Source: Archivesica marissinica
Taxonomy: Eukaryota > Mollusca > Bivalvia > Venerida > Vesicomyidae
Assembly (NCBI GenBank): GCA_014843695.1
Contig: CM026401.1
Span: forward strand, 29,744,562-29,808,561
Length of the DNA: 64,000 nt
Reading direction: 5' to 3'
Under the pieces are notes generated by a model. The model had not been told where the DNA came from, searched no databases, and saw nothing but the letters and a program-made list of their open reading frames with translations. Below, in pieces: positions 54,601-63,372 of this stretch (positions are counted from its first letter, which is position 1; every line of letters starts with the position of its first letter). The position numbers and the translations under genes were made by a program.

Positions 54601-57600
54601 CCGCAGCAGCAGCGTAGGATTCTGGGATCTTCTGGTCGTCGATCTTGTGAAGGGGAGGCTCGCCAGCATGTGGATCCATGGCTACGGCACATCAGGACAG
54701 ATCCACCAGCTCTTCTAGATAGTGGGGCTTTTCGACACTATATCTTCGCCGGCTCGTTTCGACACTTTCTCTTCCTTCTTTTACTTCTCCGGCGGATAGA
54801 CGAGACGGCGGACCTGAGGGAGCGGCAACAATCGTGGATCCACGCTCCCCCGAGCTACACCGGAGTTTAGTAGACTCGTTTGCGACAATCGACGACCAGA
54901 TGTCTAACTGTCAGATCCGTATTAATGCTGCTGCGGGGTGACCAACAGTGAGGAGTGTGGCCCTACAAAGGACCACGTACAGACCAGGCCTTGTCAACAT
55001 GGCCGGCACAGAAAGAAGTAACCACCTGATGACGTCTTCATAAGCCACACAGAATACAGAACCTTCAGAGAATACCGAACTAATCAACGTAGAAGAACAG
55101 GAATAATCATCATAGAAGCATAGGAATAATCATCACAGAACACGTATAATCATCATCGAATAACCACCACAGAAGAATCACCTTAGGACAAGAAGAATCA
55201 CCGTAGACAAGAAGAATCACCTTAGGACATAACCATCTTAGAAAATACAGTCGCCCAAATGCATTTATGCGGTGGCGACTATAAACAAAATTACAAAGAA
55301 GAAGATATAAGCCACAAACGGACCCAACATGTAACATATTGGTATTGTGTTTGGTGCTATTCAAAGTGCACACGGATTGGGCAACAAGTGTCGACAATAT
55401 TAGCAACAGCCCTTTCCAAAGGGTCAATTTTGCTATCAATTTTCCCGATGTATGTAATACAAATGTAAGTAAGTTTTCCAATATTATTATTATATTGGAG
55501 TAAAAGATGGGAAAAGATCAAACCCAACATGGGTCCACTAGCAACGCGTTGCCGTTGGATCCTTTCTGAGATTGCTAACATTCCAAATATGCCAGCTGCA
55601 TAGAACTGCCAAATAGATTATAAGTACAGGACATAAAGTCCGATATAGCCCGAAATGTATATTGGTTTTATCAGTTGGAATCCTTTGTTTTTACTGTTGT
55701 TCCCTAACCAGATGTTGCCGTATGATAAATGTGATTTTATAAAATCATGTGAATTCTTGTTTACAGTAAAGTACCAATTGAATGTACTCAACTGTAGGAT
55801 ATATACTGAGTCAAAAAAGAAACGATACCTGGTGTTTATGTGTCTATAATTTCAACATTTATTAAGAAAATACTTTGAAAATTCATAAGATGATAGTCCA
55901 ACATGTTGAGGAGCACATAAAGCATAATGAGCCTCCGAAACTGTCTGCTGCGTGATGACGTAATTCGTCGGACAGGGGTCTAATGGAGTTTTCACACATA
56001 CGTCAATACCGAGTATGGGCACCATTTGCGTCTCTCACTGCAATGCACTGCCGTCGTATCGAACGGAAGAGTGTCTGAATCTCTTGCTGGGCAATATTTG
56101 TCCACTCCTGACGCAAAACATCCCTCAGTTGGTTTAACGTTACCGGCTGACGTCGTCTGACGCGGCGGTCTAACGTATCCCACAAATGTTCTATGGGTGA
56201 CAAGTCTGGTGACAAAGCAGGCCACGGCAGGGTTTCAATATTGTTCTGCTCCAATAATGTGGTGGAAATCCGAGCAGTATGACACCTGGCGTTGTCCTGT
56301 TGGAACAGTGTGACGTTTCTGTTGGCGTTAAAGAACGGCACAACAACTGGCGCAAGGATCTCATCACAGTACCGCTGGGCGTTTAGGTTCCCGTCCACCA
56401 CTAACAGTTCAGTGCGACTGCCGAAGGTGATACCGCCCCACGCCATAACCCTTCCGCCCCCGAACAGATCGACCTGACGTACACATGCGTCGGCGTAACG
56501 TTCACCGCGTCTGTGATATACTCGCTCTCTGCCATCCGCTCGACGCAAACAGAACCGCGATTCATCGCTAAACATCACCGAATTCCACTGTAACCGAGTC
56601 CAGCGAGCACGTTCCGTCGTCCATTCCCGCCGTACGTCACGGTGACGTCGTGTCAGGATGGGTCCAACGTATGGCCGATAGGCACGAATGCCACGTTCAC
56701 CGAGCCGGTTCCTGACTGTTTGTGCACTGATGCGATTGTTGGTCATCCCAGGAGTAACGGCAGCTGTGTGCGTAGCAGGTAGGAACCGGTCACGTAAATG
56801 TGACGTCCGAATGTGACGGTCCTGTTCACGCGTCGTCAAACGTGGTCGATCAGATCTTGGACGGTCGTCCACCGATCCATGTGTTCGATAACGTCGAAGT
56901 AGACGTGTTATCGTGATCCGCGTAACCCCGAGTCGATTTGCGACGTCACGCTGACGTAAACCGCCGTCAATCATGCCAATGGCACGCATTCTCTGATTGC
57001 GATTTAGCCTAGGCATTTTGTTAGAGGTAACAATGGGTATGTAAGGTGTTTTTCCTCGATGATAATGCAATACCAGTACAATAAACGGGTTTTTCGATTT
57101 GTACATGTGTAGGAAGTTGTCTTTGTTGAGGAGCATGTGCAAATCGGAAATTCGGCGTTCCAGGATTATCGGGTGTTTATTTACATGTGTTTATGGTTGG
57201 CTGACGTTGCAATAAGATACCCGGTACTGATACGTAATAATATATTAAACCTTTCTATGGTTTTATCCGTTTTACGTCATTTTTAGTTTGGTATCGTTTC
57301 TTTTTTGACTCAGTATATGTGGAGATTTAATAATTATAAGATGAGAAAGTGGATGAAAATTAATAGAATACTGTACACAGGAAACAACCTAATACGAATA
57401 TGCGGGTGACTACCACTGGAAGCGTACATAGCACTTGAGGTGATCACGTGGTCAGTCATATATGTGACACATGTAATGGTTTGGCAGCCAGCCATTCTCG
57501 CAATCCCGAGAGTCAACGGTTCATTATACCTACCAAATTTCTGTGTCCTGGAAACTTTTTTCTTTTTCTCGTCCTCATCGTCCTCACTACAACAGATGCC

Positions 57601-57756
57601 ACTACAGAAGCATTCGGGACACAGGAAGCACACCATGCATATCGACACAAACAGAAGGAAACCGATTGCTCCTCCAGCAATGGCGACCTTATCCCAGAAA
57701 TCCAAATATATCAGTTGTACGTTACTTCCGTCCGGCGGTTGTTCCGCCGTCAGCAT
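45317..57756 (-). CDS. Synaptotagmin-family protein, 5 coding exons
   Basis: Synaptotagmins are membrane proteins with two C2 domains that act in vesicle trafficking and exocytosis. Coding exons: 57756-57534, 53615-53416, 51616-51107, 49510-49393 and 45624-45317, 1,359 nt, about 452 aa. Phases 1, 0, 0, 1 agree throughout. The N-terminus has one membrane segment (KVAIAGGAIGFLLFVSICMV), a cysteine patch that could be palmitoylated (CPECFCSGICC) and an acidic-then-basic stretch. A serine-rich linker precedes C2A (IEFYLSYVVSEEKLFIRI) and C2B (NISVGLSYLPTSEKMYLSVE; VKAYLMYDGKQLKRVKTT; HWTSMLLNPRKK). Several Ca2+-binding aspartates are missing, so it may be an atypical, Ca2+-independent member. The subtype was not settled. 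A stop lies five codons before the ATG, which supports the start. Confidence 0.88.
45868..46320. repeat. Minisatellite, about 75-bp unit, in synaptotagmin intron 4
   Basis: Six copies with TATTTACAATGGTTAATATG, GTAACATGTGGGTGTCTCGT and CCGGCCCTTGTGATGA. Small indels occur at ATATGATG/ATATATG. Confidence 0.94.
46440..46678. repeat. Minisatellite, 26-bp unit, in synaptotagmin intron 4
   Basis: About eight copies of GTATATATGACCACACTGTA then TTTAGT. The last two have GACCGC. Confidence 0.94.
46730..46990. repeat. AT-rich low-complexity sequence with an (AAT)n tract
   Basis: Imperfect repeats of TTATATGTAGAA (46740-46830) and an AAT/AATAATAAT tract (46950-46985). Confidence 0.8.
47130..49428 (-). 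repeat. 48-bp minisatellite made of a repeated exon end and splice donor
   Basis: About 47 copies. On the minus strand one unit reads ATGGACAAGAACACAGGAAG, TACAG, then GTAGTCTGTATACACTAGTG and GAC. The first 25 nt equal the 3' end of synaptotagmin exon 4, and the next bases are its 5' splice site and intron start. Copies vary (GTAGTC or GTGGTC; GACATGG, GTCATGG, GGCATGG) but the GT is kept in the copies read. The unit is 16 codons long, and the exon's frame stays open for about 24 units (49504-48344), until one copy carries TGA. Confidence 0.95.
49393..49510 (-). CDS. Synaptotagmin exon 4: start of C2B
   Basis: The acceptor is TTTCATTCAG. It encodes EDLGNISVGLSYLPTSEKMY and VNGLNAMDKNTGST, ends in phase 1 at GTACAG, and uses the donor GTAGTC. 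The last 25 nt plus the donor are the first copy of the 48-bp minisatellite that fills the following intron. Confidence 0.9.
49715..49879 (+). mobile_element. MITE with TAGCCTGG ends, copy 1
   Basis: It begins TAGCCTGGGTTCCAGTCTGT and ends CGCCTGTTCCCAGGCTA. The inside has AGAAACTCAATACGGCCCAA. A longer copy in the opposite orientation is at 51955-52225. It lies in synaptotagmin intron 3. Confidence 0.75.
49900..51106. other. Synaptotagmin intron 3, remaining sequence
   Basis: It contains a weak SINE-B-like stretch near 49980-50060 (CATGAGTTCTCGAGAGCGATT). The rest, about 1 kb, shows no feature I can support. Confidence 0.4.
51107..51616 (-). CDS. Synaptotagmin exon 3: C2A domain
   Basis: A 510-nt exon with a strong acceptor (TTTCTGTTGCAG) and donor GTAAAT. 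C2A begins at GNIEFYLSYV. In loop 1 (VADVKLREGLALVSPYIKV) the second aspartate before PY is Ser. In loop 3 (LCDMDKLSRHVILGE) two aspartates remain and the third is Val. Ca2+ binding is therefore doubtful. Confidence 0.9.
51725..51775 (+). mobile_element. SINE head fragment
   Basis: GATAGCGCAGTGGTAGCGCG and GTTCGCTTCAGGTGTGAA look like an A-box region of a family-B/C SINE. It is cut off before the B box. Confidence 0.55.
51955..52225 (-). mobile_element. MITE with TAGCCTGG ends, copy 2
   Basis: It begins TAGCCTGGAAACAGGCGTCG and ends GACTGGAACCCAGGCTA. Its reverse complement matches copy 1 (49715-49879), with an extra internal part. It lies in synaptotagmin intron 2, so the C2A exon sits between two inverted copies. 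Confidence 0.75.
52226..52740. other. Unannotated AT-rich intronic sequence
   Basis: Part of synaptotagmin intron 2. Nothing recognised. Confidence 0.45.
52865..53085 (+). mobile_element. SINE family B, nearly full length
   Basis: The head TAGCGGTAGCGTGTTCGCTT has lost its 5' part. The body has GCTACGATTGTGCCCCTAGG and GCATTTAACTTCCACATTGC. The tail is GGAGTGATTAATATAAGTTG, then CTTGTTTCGCAATCGAGC. It lies in synaptotagmin intron 2. Confidence 0.82.
53416..53615 (-). CDS. Synaptotagmin exon 2: linker
   Basis: The acceptor is AACACACAG. It encodes a Ser/Gly/Asp-rich linker (KSTSSKGSYGSNDSDYFYGA, WKPLDSIKERGDGV). For the phase to match exon 3, the exon should end in GAAAAG followed by GCTAGT, a GC-type donor. 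The alternative AGT/GTCTCT also keeps phase but is weaker. The 3' end is the least certain boundary of the gene. Confidence 0.65.
53707..54093 (+). mobile_element. About 390-bp MITE, family G, copy 2
   Basis: It starts AATGAGAGACAACTTTAATT and ends GTGTCTCTCATTA, with GAGAGAC/GTCTCTC inverted at the tips. The inside matches the copy at 39655-40047. It lies in synaptotagmin intron 1. Confidence 0.85.
54271..54532 (-). mobile_element. SINE family A, 5'-truncated, with 14-bp target duplication
   Basis: TGTTATATAAGTGT occurs on both sides (54271-54284 and 54519-54532). Between them is a minus-strand SINE from the tail (GACGATAAATAAACGTAAAA) to the middle of the head, where it stops at GATCCCCCGTCTAACCC. 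The long, perfect duplication marks a recent insertion. It lies in synaptotagmin intron 1. Confidence 0.9.
54540..55300 (+). other. Uncharacterised retroelement-like region in synaptotagmin intron 1
   Basis: It begins with the inverted pair GCCCCGGTC/GACCGGGGC around CACGACGTGCACGTCGTG. A short frame near 54780-54870 reads RRIDETADLRERQQSWIHAP, which resembles the D-L-R-x-R-E-S-x-W-I-H segment seen near the end of some retroelement polymerases. Further on, AGAAGAATCACC(T/G)TAG is repeated. The identity is not established. Confidence 0.3.
55300..55600. other. Sequence related to the hairpin MITE at 27476
   Basis: GATATAAGCCACAAACGGAC, CCAACATGTAACATATTGGT and ATTGTG resemble one arm of the MITE at 27476-27583. 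A clear second arm was not found, apart from AACCCAACATGGGTCC near 55521. Confidence 0.35.
55665..55795 (+). mobile_element. MITE family G, fragment
   Basis: CAGTTGGAATCCTTTGTTTT, TACTGTTGTTCCCTAACCAG and ATGTTGCCGTATGATAAATG match the left half of the 390-bp MITE. The rest is missing, next to the Tc1-like element. Confidence 0.7.
55802..57317 (-). mobile_element. Tc1-like transposon, apparently complete
   Basis: Element 55804-57315 (1,512 bp) between TA dinucleotides. The inverted ends are TACTGAGTCAAAAAAGAAAC plus GATACC, the same on both sides. It holds one intact transposase gene on the minus strand. It lies in synaptotagmin intron 1. With matched ends and an unbroken gene it could be a recent arrival. 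Confidence 0.92.
56003..57016 (-). CDS. Tc1-type transposase (DD34E)
   Basis: It cuts the element at its inverted ends and joins it into TA sites. I chose the Met at 57016 (MPRLNRNQRMRAIGMIDGGL), giving 337 aa, the usual length for Tc1 transposases; the frame is open up to 57142. The N-terminus has a paired helix-turn-helix region (QRDVANRLGVTRITITRLL; then RPRLTTREQDRHI). Catalytic residues are in VMFSDESRF, FQQDNARCH and LSPDLSPIEHLWD, with 34 residues between the second D and the E. GRPR-like and WGGI motifs are present. No stop or frameshift was seen. Confidence 0.93.
   Translation of the reverse strand: MPRLNRNQRMRAIGMIDGGLRQRDVANRLGVTRITITRLLRRYRTHGSVDDRPRSDRPRLTTREQDRHIRTSHLRDRFLPATHTAAVTPGMTNNRISAQTVRNRLGERGIRAYRPYVGPILTRRHRDVRREWTTERARWTRLQWNSVMFSDESRFCLRRADGRERVYHRRGERYADACVRQVDLFGGGRVMAWGGITFGSRTELLVVDGNLNAQRYCDEILAPVVVPFFNANRNVTLFQQDNARCHTARISTTLLEQNNIETLPWPALSPDLSPIEHLWDTLDRRVRRRQPVTLNQLRDVLRQEWTNIAQQEIQTLFRSIRRQCIAVRDANGAHTRY
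57534..57756 (-). CDS. Synaptotagmin exon 1: membrane segment
   Basis: It runs from the ATG at 57756 to the donor GTAGGT (after AAATTTG). It encodes a short outer segment with MLTAEQPPDG, the membrane segment at residues about 23-43, the cysteine patch at about 43-56 and EDDEDEKKKKVSR. It ends in phase 1. Confidence 0.85.
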
Positions 57757-58026
57757 GCTTTTAATAGTTTAGTCCATCGGTTATATATCGGCATGGGTGA
57801 TATTTATGTTGCATTATACTCTGATGGACATGTTTTTCTGAAAGAAATAATGTAACGTTTTAATCAAAGGTACAACTGTCCGCTAGTTTGAACAAAACTT
57901 TGTACTAACAGATGAAGATTTCTCAATGACAGTCAGTATATGCCAACTTTATAGCCCACGGATTGTCAACAATACTTTGTCAGATTTGCACGTGCATTGC
58001 GTGTTGCTTGGGATAGTATCATTGCT
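57757..58026. other. Region upstream of the synaptotagmin start
   Basis: It may contain the 5' UTR and promoter. No clear element was seen. Confidence 0.35.
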
Positions 58027-58405
58027 GTGTGGAATGAGAGACATCGGTGAGTTACTGCCCCTGAATACTAAAAGTAGATAGGTCCTATTAAGTGTATTCC
58101 TCTGTTTTTATCGCTGTTTCCTTTTCACAAATTGCTAGCAATTTTATTCCACTAACGCTTCCTATGAGTATTCCTATATCTCGACAGGTCTCATACAGTA
58201 TATGCAATCTGTACTTATTTGTAAAATATCACTTAATTAACACGTTTTTGATAAAATCACAATTATCATACCGCAACATCTGATTAGGGAACAACAGTAA
58301 AAACAAAGGATTCTAACTGAAAGGACCTATTTACATTTTGGAATAAATCATACTCTATCTGCCAAGGGAGGTAATAAAAAATTAGAGAAGTCTCTCATTG
58401 CTGTC
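58027..58405 (-). mobile_element. About 380-bp MITE, family G, copy 3
   Basis: It begins AATGAGAGACATCGGTGAGT and ends AAGTCTCTCATTG. Read in reverse it matches the copies at 39655 and 53707. It is inverted relative to the copy in intron 1, so exon 1 of the synaptotagmin gene lies between inverted copies. Confidence 0.85.
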
Positions 58406-58541
58406 TATATGCAAGTTCACATTCAACCTTTCATCTACATCCAACAATCTACGTACAGATATTATTTTTAATTTCCTGAACTAAAAGACATTCAGATTTG
58501 ACATTCGGCCTCTGAATATGTTATTTAATAATATTGATGTG

Positions 58542-58757
58542 TACCGTATAGCGCAGTGGTTATAGCACTCGCTTCTCACTAATCCAAACTGGGTTCGATC
58601 CTCGATCCGGGAAGTATGTGAGATGGTACTGTGGTCGCCATATCGGACACTGAAGTGGGTTTTCTACACGAATGACCATATAGGTACACGTTCATCCGCG
58701 CCAACGAGAGTGACGTAATATAAGTTGCTAAAGATTGTTTTGCAAATAAAGTTGATA
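58542..58757 (+). mobile_element. SINE family C, full length
   Basis: The head has TATAGCGCAGTGGTTATAGC and GGGTTCGATCCTCG. The body has GTGAGATGGTACTGTGGTCG and GTGGGTTTTCTACACG. The tail is CGAGAGTGACGTAATATAAG, then TTGTTTTGCAAATAAAG. Confidence 0.82.
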
Positions 58758-58911
58758 CATGCACATTACTAATTAATACCTTACCCACTTAGCCGTGAAC
58801 ACTATATCAGCATCAACACGTTGAAACCAATAGTAATCTTTCCTTTTTTATTTATTCGTTTTAGTTTTGTTTATAATTATTAATTATAATGTTTTCTGGG
58901 GACTAGAAAAG

Positions 58912-59205
58912 GAGACGGATCTGTAGTTCAGTGGTAACACGCTGTACTGGTAATCCAGGGATCGCAGGTTCGATCCCCCGTCTGACCCTAATAAAATTAA
59001 CAGTCTTTCAGATAGGACGTTAACCGAGGTCTCGTGTCGGTGCTTTACACCGTGCACGTAAAAGAACCAGAGGAGTCTCTGGAATGGGTCTCTGTCTGTA
59101 TCATGCACTATCCTCCAAAAATCTCAAATAAATAATCTCTTCAGGAGGCGTCGCTCATATGGGCAACCGGTAGCGACGATAAATAAACATAAAAACACAC
59201 AAAAT
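58912..59205 (+). mobile_element. SINE family A, full length
   Basis: The head (TAGTTCAGTGG, GGTTCGATCCCCC), the body (AGATAGGACGTTAACCGAGG) and the tail (GACGATAAATAAACATAAAA) are all present. Confidence 0.88.
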
Positions 59206-59640
59206 GAGGCGTTTTGTAGTACGTATATGGAGACCGTTAAAATGGATTTGATGTAGTGCCATTTTATCTTTTACGGACAATTTAGAATTTTATTGTATCT
59301 CTATATTTTATTTTCGGTTTTAAAGAAATGTACATACAATGTGAACTTCACAAATGATGTCCTTTTTCTTCTCTCTTTTATTCGTAATATTATTTACATT
59401 ATGTACATAGTCAACAAATATAACAATACCACTAGTATGTGAGTCCTGTGAATATGAATCAATAGAAGAGTTATTATAATACAGTTGTCTACAATGAAAG
59501 TTCTTTGATAGTTTTCAGCATTGTTTCAATAAATTGGTTATGTACATTCTTGTACTTGCCGCTATCATTTTAATTTCGCTTTTAAACAATTTGAAAATAT
59601 ATTGTTTAGTTCAATTCTCACTATAAAAGTACGATTTGTA
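59206..59640. other. Probable LINE 3' region
   Basis: AT-rich, no frame. It lies just downstream (minus strand) of the LINE fragment and is probably its 3' untranslated region. Confidence 0.45.
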
Positions 59641-59644
59641 AATG

Positions 59645-59960
59645 CTAAAACCAACAATCATGATAACAATATTGATTGATGACAAAGTATTGGGGATCAG
59701 AAATTGTATATCCTAAAATAATAAATTTTAAGCTTCGAATATTTCTTTGAATTCCACACATGTTAAATAGATGTTGTACTTTATTCCAGAATATATTCAC
59801 TGCAGCGCAGTCGATGAATAAACGATTGTAGTCTTCTATTGTGTTACATTTTAGACACAGAGGGTTTTGTACCATTTTCCAGGAATTCAGAATTGCTCTG
59901 CTTGTGAACATTTTGTTTAGTAATCTATATTTAAATTGTTTACACAAATGAGGTCTACGG
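59645..59960 (-). pseudogene. Tx1/L1-like LINE ORF2 C-terminus, 5'-truncated
   Basis: It reads CKQFKYRLLNKMFTSRAILN, then NPLCLKCNTIEDYNRLFIDC and AVNIFWNKV. This is the zinc-knuckle end of Tx1/L1 ORF2 (LC..C...H..W.C....FW), with the His replaced by Asn-Arg. It differs clearly in sequence from the LINE at 13819-22039. Confidence 0.8.
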
Positions 59961-60058
59961 ATTTGTTGGACACTTATTTTTAAAAAAACAGGTTTATTAT
60001 AGTTTTCATTTTCCCGGGAATCGTGTTAATACCCGAGTGTGATGAAGTTACAAGTCAC

Positions 60059-61296
60059 TAACCGGTATCCATGCTAACCGGTATCCATGCTAACCGGTAT
60101 CAATGCTAACCGGTATCCATGCTAACCGGTATCAATGCTAACCGGTATCAATGCTAACCGGTATCCATGCTAACCGGTATCAATGCTAACCGGTATCAAT
60201 GCTAACCGGTATCAATGCTAACCAGAATCAATGCTAACTGGTATCAATGCTAACCGGTATCCATGCTAACCGGTATCAATGCTAACCGGTATCAATGCTA
60301 ACTGGTATCAATGCTAACCGGTATCATTGCTAACCGGTATCAATGCTAACCGGTATCCATGCTAACCGGTATCCATGCTAACCGGTATCAATGCTAACTG
60401 GTATCAATGCTAACCGGTATCCATGCTAACTGGTATCAATGCTAACCGGTATCCATGCTAACCGGTATCAATGCTAACCGGTATCCATGCTAACCGGTAT
60501 CAATGCTAACCGGTATCAATGCTAACGGTATGTCCGTATGCTAACCGGTATCAATGCTAACCGTATCAATGCTAACCGGTATCAATGCTAACCGGTATCC
60601 ATGCTAACCGGTATCAATGCTAACCGGTATCAATGCTAACCGGTATCAATGCTAACCGGTATCAATGCTAACCGGTATCCATGCTAACCGGTATCAATGC
60701 TAACCGGTATCAATGCTAACCGGTATCAATGCTAACCGGTATCAATGCTAACCGGTATCAATGCTAACCGGTATCAATGCTAACCGGTATCCATGCTAAC
60801 CGGTATCAATGCTAACCGGTATCAATGCTAACCGGTATCAATGCTAACCGGTATCCATGCTAACCGGTATCAATGCTAACCGGTATCAATGCTAACCGGT
60901 ATCAATGCTAACCGGTATCCATGCTAACCGGTATCAATGCTAACCGGTATCAATGCTAACCGGTATCAATGCTAACCGGTATCCATGCTAACCGGTATCA
61001 ATGCTAACCGGTATCAATGCTAACCGGTATCAATGCTAACCGGTATCCATGCTAACCGGTATCAATGCTAACCGGTATCAATGCTAACCGGTATCAATGC
61101 TAACCGGTATCCATGCTAACCGGTATCAATGCTAACCGGTATCAATGCTAACCGGTATCAATGCTAACCGGTATCCATGCTAACCGGTATCAATGCTAAC
61201 CGGTATCAATGCTAACCGGTATCAATGCTAACCGGTATCCATGCTAACCGGTATCAATGCTAACCGGTATCCATGCTAACCGGTATCAATGCTAAC
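60059..61296. repeat. Minisatellite, 16-bp unit with a 64-bp higher-order pattern
   Basis: About 77 copies of TAACCGGTATCAATGC or TAACCGGTATCCATGC. From about 60600 to 61250 the two types alternate 3:1 in a fixed order, giving a 64-bp higher-order repeat of about ten copies. The left half is irregular. The unit contains ACCGGT. Confidence 0.97.
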
Positions 61297-61930
61297 GATT
61301 ATATTGTATACCGTTAACGGTTGTTACTAATTATAATTTAAAGTTTAAGGTGACTTATATGTCCACTGGGCCGGGTGCTATAGTAATATTATATATTTAT
61401 TGTAATATTGTATGTATGAACGAACATGTCACTATATAAAACAATTCTTATCTTATCTTATTTTGTTCAACATCATCATGGACAGGAATTTGCATAGGCC
61501 TATTGCATATTGTGCATATACAACGTAGGCACTCAATACAATATATTTAAAGGCGAAGCGACATGTATTTCGGTCATGTAATTGTTCGAGCATTGAAATT
61601 GGGAAGGGAAGTTTTATAAATATGTACATACACGTGAGCCGACAGCGGACCACATGTTGCCAGCCTAGAGGGACGGACCACGTGTTTACAGATCATGATC
61701 ATATTCCCTGGGGGTCAAAATATCACCACAAGTTTATCATTATGAGTATATATTATATAATTAATGATCATATACTGTCATACGATACTTGTGGATTGGT
61801 CATTTCAGGACACGTTCCATATGCGCGTTCGTGCGTAAGCGTACACACGTTATGCGCATGCGATTTGTTTGCGTCCATAAATACGAATACGCGTTTTCAA
61901 TATATCTTGCTGACGAGTTTGAGCTCCCTC
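61297..61930. other. Unannotated sequence
   Basis: About 630 bp with only short open frames and no recognised motif. Confidence 0.4.
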
Positions 61931-61934
61931 GTCG

Positions 61935-62047
61935 TGGAGGAAGTTGGGTAGCGCTTTCACTTCAGATGGATTCTATCAGGAATGAGGTATCGAGAGTGAT
62001 TAATATATGTTGTAAGAACTTGTTTCGCAATTGAGCTGAAATAAATA
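61935..62047 (+). mobile_element. SINE family B, short copy
   Basis: GGGTAGCGCTTTCACTTCAG joins directly to GATGGATTCTATCAGGAATG and the tail GAGAGTGATTAATATATGTT, CTTGTTTCGCAATTGAGC. The middle of the body is deleted. Confidence 0.75.
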
Positions 62048-62480
62048 ACTAAAACTAAAGACACAAGCAATATTGTTAAGAAACAGCTCGGTTGACGAAT
62101 TGTGGATAGTGGGTGGGTGGGGTAAGGTAGTACCTCGAATAAGTAAATTCCACACTGTAATAGATTATTTCATAAATCACAGCCGTCGTCACAACGCCAT
62201 AGTCAACATGTCCACAACACGTGTAATCCCCAAACAATGCATTAACTATCAATACTGTATAATAAATAATTCATAAATGTGTTTTCCAGCCCAAGCTCAG
62301 TGCAACAGGAAAATCAACAAAGTATAGTATTCAATGTCATGTGTACATATTGAAATGTTTCGTGACATCCGGCGGCAGGCAATTACTAGCCGCTTCTGTA
62401 TATCTAACTACATACTCATATTGTTGCGCGATGATTAAATCTTCCGTGAAATCAATATAGAATAAATATCCGTAGCAGCT
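62048..62480. other. Unannotated sequence
   Basis: About 430 bp. No supported feature. Confidence 0.4.
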
Positions 62481-63010
62481 GTCTCGTATACTTACATGTA
62501 GATCTACATATATATCTGTCACGTATACTTACATGTAGATATACATATATATCTGTCACGTATACTTACATGTAGATCTACATATATATCTGTCACGTAT
62601 ACTTACATGTAGATCTACATATATATCTGTCACGTATACTTACATGTAGATCTACATATATATCTGTCACGTATACTTACATGTATATCTACATATATAT
62701 CGGTCACGTATACTTACATGTAGATCTACATATATATCTGTCACGTATACTTACATGTAGATCTACATATATATCTGTCACGTATACTTACATGTAGATC
62801 TACATATATATCTGTCACGTATACTTACATGTAGATCTACATATATATCTGTCACGTATACTTACATGTAGATCTACATATATATCTGTCACGTATACTT
62901 ACATGTATATCTACATATATATCTGTCACGTATACTTACATGTATATCTACATATATATATATGTCACGTATACTTACATGTAGATCTACATATATATAT
63001 ATATATACTT
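62481..63010. repeat. Minisatellite, 37-bp unit with a 14-bp palindrome
   Basis: About 14 copies of TCTGTCACGTATACTTACAT then GTAGATCTACATATATA. ATGTAGATCTACAT is a perfect palindrome in most units; a few have ATGTATATCTACAT. The array ends in a TA run. Confidence 0.96.
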
Positions 63011-63119
63011 ATTATTGTCTTTTCTGGATGTTCTGACTATTTGGAAGACTAGATAGATTAGCAGCTGCAGGGACAGTGCTCTATGGGACCGACGCCGCCC
63101 TTCCGAATATGCGCTAAAT

Positions 63120-63290
63120 GAAATGCCCTACAAACAAAGCGACATATAATGCGTATAGTGGTTACGGTCATTGGCTTCAAATCACTTGCCCGGCATGAAT
63201 ACCACTTAGGATGCCAAATTCTGTCAGGATGAGAGAAGATAGTATACACACCGGCAATGTTGGAGCTGCCTCTATCTACTGCATATGCAG
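63120..63290 (+). mobile_element. Possible degenerate tRNA-derived SINE
   Basis: GCGTATAGTGGTTACGGTCA resembles an A-box region and GGCATGAATACCACTTAGG a decayed B box. No family member was found elsewhere in the window. Confidence 0.35.
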
Positions 63291-63372
63291 TCCAACACGT
63301 GAACGTTATTATCACGTCATTAACGTTCCTTATATCAGGGGAGATAACTAAAGCTACAGAGTGGGGCTGCTC

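Noticed and set aside
57440..57855. Plus-strand frames opposite synaptotagmin exon 1
   Set aside because: The minus strand has a good start, a membrane segment and matching splice phases; the plus frames have none.
58912..58990. tRNA gene
   Set aside because: The tRNA-like part does not close an acceptor stem and is followed by the SINE body; the same holds for the heads at 2298, 33812, 40157 and 63384.
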